Part shown: piece by piece, positions 24,524-35,400 of the stretch | Position numbering within the stretch: the stretch's first letter is position 1 | How the letters are laid out: each line of letters begins with the position of its first letter | NCBI RefSeq assembly: GCF_964204645.1 | Contig: NC_134028.1 | Coordinates: 23,844,153 to 23,908,152 of the forward strand | Direction: 5' to 3' | Length of the DNA stretch: 64,000 nt | Source: Tubulanus polymorphus | Taxonomy: Eukaryota; Nemertea; Palaeonemertea; Tubulaniformes; Tubulanidae | Position numbers and translations under genes: made by a program | Notes under the pieces: model-generated | What the model was told of the DNA's origin: nothing | The model's input: only the letters and a program-made list of their open reading frames with translations | Databases searched by the model: none

Positions 24524-25124
24524 GGTAGGCCTACGGGGTCCGTTAAAAAAAAGAAACCACGATAAAGATAATGGAATTTTGATTAATTCTTTCTTATCTT
24601 AAAGTTAATAAGTTTTGTCCGTGAATTATATGATATCGGTGAAATGCCAAAAAATCCTTTTTATTCATTTGATAGTATTTGAAATAAGAAACTAATAAAG
24701 ATCAATAAAACAATTCACAAAAAGGTTTTTTTCTTCAACTGGCAAAATCAGGAATTTTTAATTTGGCACCCGCTATCGAACGGTATCACTGGAACATTAA
24801 CGAGTCAAACCATATACGAAAGAACATGTGATGTAAAATGGGTACAAAAGCTCCGAGGCCGTCCCAACTTCGGCTCCGCCCAAAACCCGCACAACTCCGA
24901 GATCTTTCCATACTTCAGCTCCATCCAAACCCTCACACTCGACGCATCAGGCAAAAGATACGTTGAAATAGATAGAATTTATGAGCAAGACAAGCAAACA
25001 TAATTTGATCAGAAAAGCAAGTATTCCGGGCCCAATCGTGTGTATTTGTTGTATTTTTTAAAATGAAGTTTAATTTGAATTTGAATTGAACCACCACGTG
25101 CTGCCATCTGCAAAATACAAAATC
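24524..25124. other. spacer between methyltransferase copy 4 and MAD2L1
   Basis: Includes a two-copy C-rich tandem of about 47 bp near 24845-24940 (ctccgaggccgtcccaactt and ctccgagatctttccatact). The last 40 bases before the MAD2L1 start carry a GTGCTGCCATCT motif (25099-25110) shared with the SUZ12/CLEC16A promoter. No coding sequence is recognised. Confidence 0.6.
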
Positions 25125-27477
25125 ATGGCGGCTACTCAACAACAAAGTGCGATCACTTTAAAAGGATCTACGGAAATTGTCACCGAGTTCTTTTGTGAGT
25201 ACGACTTAAGTTGAATAATTCTAATGTTTAAAGTGTCACCATTCATGTGCAATAACTGTCATTTCATCATTAGTTATAGATTTCATTTTAAACTACTTGG
25301 CAGGATTGAAAAAGTTCAGTTTCCGGGTTTAGGAGTAGCTAGGGTTATTATCCGTGTATCGCCAGCCATATCAATACAGATGGATGTAGTTAATGCCTGA
25401 TCCAGACCCAGCCAGCCAGCGAGGGCTGCCTGTGCCTGGTGTTCAAAAAAACAATTTATTAGAGCTCTACAAACCACAAGCGTTCTTCAAGGAACTCGCG
25501 TTTTTAGGGAAATTGAATTTATGTGGTTAGATTTCATCAATTTGTGAATATTCTATTGGTTGTAAATAGATTATGGTGTAAACAGTATATTGTACCAGCG
25601 AGCGATATATCCACCTGAAAGCTTCAAAAGAGAAAGTAAATACGGCTTGACTTTACTAGTTTCAACGGACAACACTTTAAACGACTATTTACAACAAGTA
25701 TTACAACAAGTGAAAGGTGAATTTAAAATGTCCCAATTTCACAAATAACTTTAAATCCTTTTTTCCTAGGGCGCTTTGCTTAGATTCAAGACCAGTCTTT
25801 TCCCATTTTGCATCTATATCCAATATCTAACTATCTAAGACCAGTTTTTTTTAATTAAAGCTAATTTTTTTATAAATAGAGCTATGACCTAGCATCTTGA
25901 CCAATTTCATCATTCAAAAAACACTTTCCGCGATTCCGAGCTCTCATTCTCAATCTGATTTCATTCTCAATCTTATTTCAGAGTGGTTGTTGAACATGTC
26001 CATACAGAAGCTGGTTCTAGTCATTAAAGATGTCGACACAGATGAAACTCATGAACGATGGCAATTCGATATTGAATGTGATAAAAGTTCTCTCAATGAA
26101 AAGAGGTAACATTCTATTTAAATACTATCAATCATGATCCCAATGCGTACTGCGTGCCACCAGCTATCCCGCTAGATGGTGTGCTTAAATCAATTGGACA
26201 AGTCTTGTAATGTTTAAGACGATGAACTATATTTTATTTTTTCATAGCACTCTGTTCAATAATGAAATCTGAATTTGAACGCTTTTGGTAACCTTGATAT
26301 TTCCAAAAATCTAACAACCCAGTTTGCTTAATTCATCAAAAAAGTTAGCCTTAGATGTATATAGATCCCTCCAATAGTTAATATATTGTAAAAATAGTTA
26401 ATGTATATCTTAATAACTTTGTTATATTTCATTAAAAGATGTCGATATTTTCTGTTGTTTTGTAAAAAATGTATTTTATAGCATTTTCCTCTATGTACCC
26501 TGGAAATAAATTCCTAATTCCAACTCTAAATTTAGATTGATTTATGATTTAAATTTAATTCGTGATGGATTAATTGATAACAGATAAATCATTAATCTAG
26601 GAAATGTTGTTTTTCGTGTAATTTTCAGCGAGCCGGTGACTAAATCCACGAAGGCGATTAACGAAGAAATCAAATCCGTAATTCGACAGATCGTTGCCAG
26701 TGTCACGTTTCTACCACTATTAGAAAACCCGTGTAGGTTCCCAATTATCCCCGAGTACTGTGTCACGACATTCTTCTAGACTAGGGACTTTCTGAGCTAA
26801 GCATTAAAGCCCACTTTATAGAAATTTAAGAGATTTAAAGCGAAATTTGTTTATTAGGAATTTTGAATGAAAAGTTAAAAGACACAACATTTCGGATTCT
26901 ATCTCAAGACCATTGTTGTGTGTGAAGAATTAACTTTTAAAGGGGGTATACTGATGAACATGCCAATTGAGAAAATATTTGAGTAGGTAGTAATATTAAG
27001 TGGTTTGTGAGACATATTAAATGACTCCTTGATTCCATAACACTCCTAAATGGAAATGCTTTTCTAGGTACTTGTAACACCCTTAATTGGAGCGAAATGC
27101 CAGAAACTCCTTAAAATGAATTTGATATGAAACCAAAAAAAATGGTTTACCAGGATAAACAGTATTGATTTAGGAGTCCACTGTAATTGGGATTGTATGA
27201 AAGTGATGCAAGCGCTTCCTTGAAATAGGAAATTTTCTCCTTTAATCTTAAAAATCCTTGTACCCAGAAATAAGTGATCACAAATGAATGTACTTCTGAT
27301 ATAATTACAGGTGTATTCGATATATTAGTGTACACAGATAAAGATCTGGAGGTTCCGACCACGTGGGGCGAGTCGAAGGCACATTTCATCAATAACAGCG
27401 AGGAGGTTCGATTACGCTCGTTTTCCACTCAGATTCACAAAGTCGACGCGATGGTCGCGTACAAGAAAAGTGATTAA
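25125..27477 (+). CDS. MAD2L1: MAD2L1, spindle assembly checkpoint protein
   Basis: HORMA-domain protein that binds CDC20 and MAD1 at unattached kinetochores and holds back the APC/C until chromosomes are attached. Five exons join in phase: 25125-25194, 25570-25716, 25982-26105, 26629-26732, 27311-27477, giving 203 residues, close to the usual ~205. Recognisable blocks: ITLKGSTEIVTEFF and YGVNSILYQRAIYP (N terminus), ERWQFDIECDK (centre), SVIRQIVASVTFLPLLE, YTDKDLEVP, and the safety-belt region NNSEEVRLRSFSTQIHKV-x-x-MVAYKKSD at the C terminus. All splice sites are GT-AG. Complete, with no missing key residue. It converges tail-to-tail with the dehydrogenase at 28059. Confidence 0.98.
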
Positions 27478-28058
27478 ATTGTACTAGTAAACCTGCTAGA
27501 CGGACTGGACCTATTTTATCTAGATTTGGAGCAGCTTGCGCATTTATTGGTTAATATTGTCTATGAGATTAGAAGATCAGCTAATCGTGGAATGAGCTTT
27601 GGATGAGTTAACTATTTAGTGTGGAACTAGAACTCACTAAAAATGTGATAAAAACCAAAATCTTAATATCTAGTTGAAGCGGGTTTTAATGCGAAGTAAA
27701 AGTTTTCCGTGGTGCTGCCATGTTCTCCATTTAACCCCGTGAACTGTATCTCTCATTGTATATTATAATGCATGTCTTTTGATTTATTTGTACGATGATA
27801 TTTCAAATACATTTTGATATTACGATTGTTTATTCAATATATAAGATTTATGTTAGTTTCGTGGCTTTTTCCTATTTTCCACTCAATACTACATGACCAT
27901 GATGATGATGATGATGATATTTTTACCAAATACGTATGATCCCTGCTGTCCGCCTTCCTCAGCTGGGAATCGGATTCGAACCTGATGGTATCGTGGGACG
28001 GCCACGGCACGGTAGTCGGATCCTCACCTAGGAGAGAATGATGCCAAGACTCCGAGGA
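27478..28058. other. convergent 3' intergenic region with possible SINE remnant
   Basis: Lies between the stop codons of MAD2L1 and the dehydrogenase. On the minus strand, GGTTCGAATCC (plus 27972-27982) is a perfect Pol III B box. A GAT microsatellite (27899-27919) lies downstream of it in that orientation and would read as an (ATC)n tail. A clear A box is missing, so a tRNA-derived SINE is only a possibility. Confidence 0.45.
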
Positions 28059-31000
28059 TCAAACCATTTTGCTGGTTACTTTTTGTTTGGTGTCGAATTT
28101 AAACGCGTAAACCGAGTCCAGAAATGAATCTGGTAAAAACGGTGTTATCGCCGCAACGATTCGATGCGCTGAGTTAGGTACGTATCGAGTACTCGGATGG
28201 ACCTCTAAGAGCGCTTCCACGATACTGTCGACCACCTCGCCTGTTTCATGTACCGCTTCGTTGTCTAATAAGCTGGCTAGTTTGCGTCTGAACGAATGGT
28301 AGTAACGATTGCCGTATGAAAGCTGGACCGATTTGGGCGTCTGCGACCAATTACTTTCCATACTGGCCAATATAGCATCTGAGTTTGAAATTGGAGTCCT
28401 ACAATTATAAGATAGATAGATGTCCATCAATAGATTTGCACTGTGATAGTTGACTAGGGTTAATTAGATATACATATATATAGCATATCAAAATTCATAG
28501 ACAATACTGTTCCGTATGACGAGTGCTCAGGACACATGATCTGATAGGTCAAAGTCCTGTGAACTGGTTGTATGGTCAGTACTGGCTATTGTTTTAGATT
28601 TTTCGATGACGTGGTCGTCTGGTTCTGCTGGGTATAAAACCCAGAGGGACACGACTCTCGCTCTCTCTTTTGTCTAGCTCTCTTTTGCTCAGACTTTGGC
28701 AGCCATCGGTTCAGACGTTGGTTAGGTCCCATGAGATCGCCTAGTTTGTTAGATTTATTTTTGGAGAAGTTTCATCCGTATATAGAGGTGATCGATCAAC
28801 TGACACCCACAAAAGTAAAAACACGACAGTGTTACGTGACGATGTTTAAAGGAGATTTAACACCAAAGATATTAATTTAAAAAGATTGACAATATTTTAA
28901 TGTCCAATCTGGATGTATAAGCCTAGAGAATACATTATATTTTTCATCCTGTAACGTAATAATAGGATGTTCTGGGTTTTCTGACACTTGTTTTAGATTT
29001 TGGAGACTTCGCACATTCATGAAGTTGAGAGGGGGTGGTAGGCGCGATTTCTTGCTTCCACAAGTGCGGGCATCGAGACATCGCCGCGATAAGGACAGTC
29101 GATCCGTCAGAATCTACTAAAGGGATGGACGCAATTATGTTACCTGTACAAACCGGGCTCAATGGTATGCACGGAAATCTCGAATTTACGCATTTCTCTT
29201 TTCAAACACTCCGAAAAACCGACCACCGCAAACTTCGACGCGGTGTACGCCGAAAAAGACTGGATCCCACTTCGACCTGAAAGAAATGAAGGAAATCATT
29301 TGACGATAAAATAAGTAACTAATTAAGACTTGCTTCGCACATCGCAAGAAATTTACCTGCTAAACTGGCTAAGTTTATGATCCGACCCTTAGTTATCCTC
29401 AGAAACGGTATGAAAGCTTTCGTAACGCGCACCAACCCCAAAAAATTGACATCGTACATTCTCGTGTATTCCTCTAACGACGTCCATTCAACCTCCGAAC
29501 AAGTCGTAACACCAGCATTATTTACAACGGCCCACAGACCTATACATCAAAACAGCCAAAAAAAATTTTCCTTCAAAATATTTTCTTATTTTCAATGACA
29601 CAACTACACAGTGGAACCACTTCACAACGAACCTGTGGACCTGAAAATCTATCCGTTAAAACTGATAGTTCGAATCCGGTATGAAATTATTTGAATTGTC
29701 CTATTTGGGATGACATTTTACTTTTATAATAACCGATAAATCTATATCTGAAGTCGTTAGGTTGCACTGTATAGTTTTCCAGCAAAAAAAATGAAAATAT
29801 TTAGTTAGTTTTGATTTAAATGGCAAAACAGTAGATTTAAAGATCAATTATTTACCAGTCGGAGGTAATTTGCTTTCAATAAATTGGACGGCATGAGTGA
29901 CATCTTCGTCTTTGGTGACGTCTAACTTCAGAACATGGAGTCGCTTTGAGCCGACGTTCATCAACGAGTGAGCACCAGACTTGGTCGGGTATAAACAACC
30001 GGCAAAAACCGTAAAACCAAGTCGATCTAATTTCCTGGCCAGTTCATGTCCAAATCCACTGTCGCAACCTGAATTATGAAAATCGAGATTCCGATCTAAG
30101 AAGAAGCGACCGTTCTAGAATTGAATTCAAGTCAACACAACTGGATCATAGTGTGTCAAAGTCTTCGGAGAGATTTTGAAACGTGTAATGGATAAATGTT
30201 GTCTTCTCGTCAATGTTGTTAATGCACTTTCAACAATTATCCCATTATGATAACTGAAGTAGATTTTCAATAACACTTATAATACACGAATCCATTCTAA
30301 ACACGTCTGACTACTGCAAGATTTATAATGGCTTCTTTGCATGCTAAAGAGGACTTCAATCTCAGTAGCACTTGCGGGTAACAAACATTCCGTATGAAAT
30401 AAAACACCACGCACGAGTATGAGTGGAGATAGAGAGCGCCCATAATTCAAATATTAAACCATCAAAAGAGTTCAATCGTTTTTCAGATATCATTTTAAAA
30501 GGAACCTATAATATGGCTGCAGCCAGCAAAATTAAGCCAAGTCAGTAGCTTGACGGTTCAGGCTAGTTGGAAGATTGTTTGAATAAACTGGAGCCGAAAC
30601 TTCTGTGTACTTAGATTTAAAACGAAAAATTCAGTAAATTCGACCGCCGAACACACAACTATATATCTGTACTTCAATTTCCGATTTCAAAATCAAACCC
30701 CATGTTTCGTGCTCGGCAGGTGTGGTGGGTCTGTAAGGGACACCCAATCAAGTCAAAACATATCAGACAAAATCGACGAATTGAATAAACAACAGGGTCA
30801 ATCTCTATTTCAAGATAAAAAATGAACCTAATTATTTTTTTCTTATTCATACAACGTTGACAATGTTCCAACTATTAATAGTCATGTTTTCGGAGATCCT
30901 ACAGTCGTTTTGTTCCCATTCATTTGCTACAGAAAAGAATGATATGCTGCTGCATATAAAAGGAGAATGAAATAGGCTGATTAAAAATCCTTCTTTTCAG

Positions 31001-31633
31001 TCGGCATACTATCGAACTAGTAATAACCCAGGTGTTGCCTGAAGCCTGGATATGATTTTAAATTCATTTATATTGGCACAGTTACCTCCCGATCTTGACG
31101 TGTACATAAAATATATACATCTAAAATACCGTACTTAACATTATTCGCAATTTGTTCAAACAAAAAACAGAGATGATTTTATACGATAAAATTTATTGAA
31201 GCGAAACCACAAAGTTTCGGCTGATGACTAAATAGCCATCACCTGGTGGAATGACGTTTAGTAAATAGCCGAAATGATGTGGTTTCGTTTCAGTAAATTC
31301 TGTCATAGAAATTCTATTCTGGGACTTCTTCATTTATCTACAGTTTGCATGGATTATAGTGTCTTATTCCGGGCCACTGCTAGGAAACAGTGAATATATA
31401 GATAGGTTTTCGATTTACATACCAGTAATGATCACAGCTTTGGAATTCACGGTGTATTTGGCATAGGTATCCGGGTGTAGTAAATAGAGGATGTTCAGTA
31501 CTCCGACGAACAGGGCTGAGCCTGCAAGCAATGGGTGTCCTAGGCACCATAATAGCAAAAACACAACCGCTATACCCAGACACGATATGAAAGCCGCCTG
31601 CAACTGTCTCGTCACTGTCATGACAGCTAGCAC
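28059..31633 (-). CDS. SDR9C-like short-chain dehydrogenase (HSD17B2/RDH/BDH1 type)
   Basis: Membrane-anchored NAD(P)-dependent oxidoreductase of the retinol/steroid/hydroxybutyrate dehydrogenase group. Five exons on the minus strand: 31633-31423, 30068-29856, 29539-29357, 29276-29144, 28398-28059, giving 359 residues. Two hydrophobic segments (about residues 14-50) precede the Rossmann fold. The cofactor motif TGCDSGFG, typical of SDR9C, spans exons 1-2 (from about residue 69). NNAGV follows in exon 3, INLASLAG carries the conserved Ser region, and YTASK is the catalytic Tyr-x-x-x-Lys in exon 4. The C-terminal extension is exon 5. An in-frame ATG four codons later (31621) is an alternative start. 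The substrate (retinoid, steroid or hydroxybutyrate) cannot be chosen from sequence. Confidence 0.92.
28497..28880 (+). mobile_element. possible LTR/TE promoter inside dehydrogenase intron 4
   Basis: On the strand opposite the host gene there is a well-formed TATA box (gggtataaaaccc, near 28631). A CT-rich putative start region follows, then a 49-codon frame from ATG 28731 (begins MRSPSLLDLFLEKF) to 28880. A compact promoter followed by a short frame inside an intron suggests a solo LTR or a truncated retroelement 5' end. No terminal repeats or reverse transcriptase were found, so this is tentative. Confidence 0.3.
30690..30765. repeat. dispersed short repeat, AGGTGTGGTGGG family
   Basis: The segment gctcggcaggtgtggtgggt with its flank (cacccaatcaag, caaaccccat) resembles, in inverse orientation, 37385-37450 (caaacccaccacaccgcacc) and 11237-11290 (caagcccaccacacctaccg). 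Three partial copies suggest an old SINE-like family. One is in this dehydrogenase intron, one in the ADAMTS-like intron 2 and one intergenic. Confidence 0.5.
31187..31304. mobile_element. small MITE with imperfect inverted ends
   Basis: The left arm attgaagcgaaaccac...tttcggct pairs with the right arm agccgaaatgatgtggtttc in inverse orientation, with a few mismatches. It has no coding capacity and lies in intron 1 of the dehydrogenase gene. Confidence 0.55.
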
Positions 31634-32470
31634 TGTTTCAGCATCGCGCTAGCCTACAGCTAATTTCTGAAAGTGTTTTACGTTACGTGACAAGCTCGCG
31701 CTGGCGCAGCAGATGGCGGCGTCTACTTGATGAAAAACGATTCGATATCATGTGAATGCGAATGTTATTACGTATACAACCATTCACTGATATTTTTTAT
31801 TGTCCCGAGGTGAAAAGTGAATCAAGTATTATATGGGTTAGAGGATCTATTTTAAGTCTGTGGGTCAGTCATTGGCTTTAAATAGTGGAACAGTCAGGGC
31901 CTCCGTCGGTTATCTGAGTTAGTCGACTATAGTCGAACCATGGACGTATAAACTAGATCTAGTTTATACGTCCATGGTCGAACTAAATGAAACCGAATGT
32001 CCGTTAGTCGGAACTATATTCCGGACATAGTTCGAAAATCAAGCGCATTCGGTTATTCCGACCACTAGTCGACTAGATACGAAAACAGAATATGGCCCAG
32101 TTAGAAAAGACGACAATGACACAGTAAGATTTCAGCCGGCTATAAACTGTGTTAGATACTATTGAAATGAAAATTACATATAGATTTTATTCATGATATC
32201 ATAATCAGACAGCATACAAATTCAAAGTGTACGGGATCCACACATTATTGTGGCAAAAAATCGACAAAATTCCGGATTTGTCAGATTTTGTCCTGATTTG
32301 TGAATTTTGTCACCCATTTGGTCGGATGGTCTACCACCCGATAATTTTGCATAAATCATTCACTCTATTTGACATTGATTGCTTTTACATCGATATATTT
32401 ACAACATCGATAGTTTTCAAACTAACACACGCGTGCAATTTTTTAAAGCAGGTTGAGTTTCGACTGTAGT
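31634..32470. other. intergenic between dehydrogenase start and ADAMTS-like stop
   Basis: Serves as the upstream region of the dehydrogenase; a YY1-like AGATGGCGGC occurs near 31710. The centre holds a perfect palindrome (listed separately) within a wider block of tagtcgacta/tagtcgaac inverted motifs (31915-32080). No further gene is recognised. Confidence 0.55.
31938..31977. repeat. perfect 40-bp palindrome
   Basis: The half ccatggacgtataaactaga is followed without spacer by its exact reverse complement. The same half occurs at 18776. It is probably the end or remnant of a foldback element, or two abutted terminal repeats. Confidence 0.95.
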
Positions 32471-35400
32471 TTACGGGACTTTCGGTTGAACAAATTGCAC
32501 CGACACGCCTGGGTTCTTCATTGAATCCTTTTCTTTTTTTATCTGTGTAAAAAGATAAATGAAGACATCATAGTTTTCGCGAAATAACCTTCGTAGTTTC
32601 GACACTTACGACCAATACGAACATTGAATCTTTTACTAAAAATCGCCCCTATTGCTTACCATTATATAACTATCAATATTTGTTGGTCCCTTTGCTCTGA
32701 GAAGATGTGGAAGTTGATTCTGAAAATGTATACATACACGAAGCTTGTTCAAATTCATTACAACATCACGTCTCCGAAAAAAAAATTGCAATTTTAAGTT
32801 TATTTCAAAATCATGTAGAATTTTTTACCGTTTTGATATATTCCCACACAGTGCCGGCGAATTTGAACTTGTAGATTCCTTTATCGTTTGGTATGAGATA
32901 AATTGTCGGCACCGAATCGAAGTCACCAGTACCAACATCTAAAAGGTGACAACAACAAACGTAAGAAAAAATAAAAGATTTTGGTCACATTTCAGCGGCG
33001 ATTACGTCTCGAATTTTCCAGAGATAATTACATTCAACTGATTATACATGGCTCGTAGCGCGCAGGGGGTTTTAGCGAGTTACGACGAGTCGACCAAAAA
33101 GAAAGCGGTCCGCATTTGAAAACAGAATTTTCAAAAATTGAATTAAATCCTGGGCCGCGATACATGACTAGCATCATGAACTCCATATTATAGGAAATCT
33201 AGAATTGCGACCTTGCAGTCACAGCGCGATGTTTCTAACTTCGAGCGAGCAACGTTTCAAAAAGGTCCGCATTTTAACGAAAACCAACTACCAATATAAT
33301 CAGTCACGCTACGGGCGTTTTAGTGACCGGTAAAATGTCAGAATCGTTAAGGAATCGATTTGAAAGAATATACGCACGAATGATGTTTCCTTTCGCTGAA
33401 CTCAGTTGATCAACATCTAACCGAATCGTAATGAATTTGCTGCCGGTCGGAATCAATCGGATTTTCATGAAATTACCTACAAAAAAAGGATAGAAACCGT
33501 GTTATATCTTCGACAGGATACTGATTCTTCTCGGACTTGGAGTAAACGCACCGATCTTTTGCTGATTATAAACGAAGCTAACAGACTGACAGGTAGACCC
33601 GTCTCCACCGCATATACCGCACTTATCGAAACGTTTCTTCGACTCAAACGAATTATCGCAACCCAATTCCTTTAATAAATAACATTTCATAAGGATTTAG
33701 ATTGGTTTATTAGTTCAATAAAAAAGCATTTGCTTCGAGCGCAGAAACGAAAATCAACAATCTATGTAAATGCAGGATAAACATGAATATCAATTACCAC
33801 GGTATATTTTTTTTTGGCGTGACATTACTAAGTCAAAGTGGGTTTTTTTTCTGTCTACTAAATTATCCAGATTCATTGGGGTTTTTCTATACAATCTAAG
33901 AGGATTTATGTATATTTTGGAAACATAAACCTGTTGATTTGGATGCATAAAGTAAATTGTAAATGGTCACCGGGTCGATCGCGGGGAGGGAGTTATTACC
34001 GTACAAACACCGTCAACGCATACATCATTCTGTCGATCTGAACAGCTTTTTCCATTTCTCGCTTTGTGCGGCTTAAAGGATAGTTTAATCGCTGATGCTG
34101 TACATAACATTGTACATCGGGTAGAGCCTAAAACATGGTAAAATGAAGGTGAATTATCGCTGACATTTGAAATCTCGTTGATTATGGTTAATCTGTTATT
34201 TACCGGTGCCGTACATCGCGGGATCATAAGCCGCGTATATTTTAGCCTGACCTAAAATACCGCATTCGGAACTCAAAAGTTCGTGTCTCGTCTTTGGAAT
34301 CGTTGGACAAGCCTGTAAAATATGAGGATGTTAGATCCCGAATAACACGGCTAACGGGTCAGACGCAGGTTTACACGACTATAGTTTCACATCGGCACCA
34401 CGCGCGCGTACCTGCTCGTAACAGTATTTGACTCGAAATGACGCCCCGATGCATATTCTACCTCCAGGACCTGGTCTACAATTACAATCAGAACAACGTC
34501 AATAGAAACAATTACTTACAGTAAAAATTTAAGAAAGGATGACTAAATAAGAATTTCATGTAGTATATATTGATATGTTTTGTACGTACGGTGGATTCGT
34601 GCACGATCTATTCGATATTTTGACACCTGCTCCGCACATTCTCGAACACGGACCGAAATCTGACCATTTCGACCAGCCGCCATCCGCCGGGCAGCGAATT
34701 ACTTTTCTGATCGGCCAACTTAGCCTGATCAGGTTCGAAGATTTCTTGGGCTTCTTGGGCACCCGCGTATCGAGGCAGGTCGATTTCTCTGATCTGGCGG
34801 AGAATGAGAATATAGATGCGGTTATAATGACACAGAACTCACGATGTAGGTTCGAACCAGCCGCGAGGTATTCACCCCACGAGACGGTAAGCAGAATGTT
34901 GAGGTTTGATGGTATTGTGGGTAGCATTAACTCCTAACTCTTAAAACCTATGGTTCAAACTTATGGTTCTAGCAACACTTTTATAATGTAAATCTATTAT
35001 GAAAATGTATTAACATAATTCACAATTACATATATGGAATAGGCCTGCAATGGCCCTTAATTCCAGAGAGAAAAAAACCCATGAAATTCGCAGATATAGT
35101 ATGGCTGACACCGTATATACGACAAGCTTTAAAATTCTTTTCCCGCTGGAACAACGTTACTGATTCCTTTCTTTATGTACAACTACAAAATGTCACATTT
35201 TTTCTCCTCTATTCATTGACGGTGGTCGTTTTTTTACCTTAGAAATTCTTTCATCCCTTTGATGCTACATTTCGACCAAAACATCCCATCAAATTGACTG
35301 AACATCAACCCGGCTGGGCATATATTCTTATATGGTTCATTGTAGTCATCAGGCATATTGAACCTAAAAATTATTACGTTCAACCTATTTCAAAGCTCGT

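Noticed and set aside
34575-34937. 120-codon plus-strand frame
   Set aside because: Antisense shadow of the thrombospondin-repeat exon of the ADAMTS-like gene.
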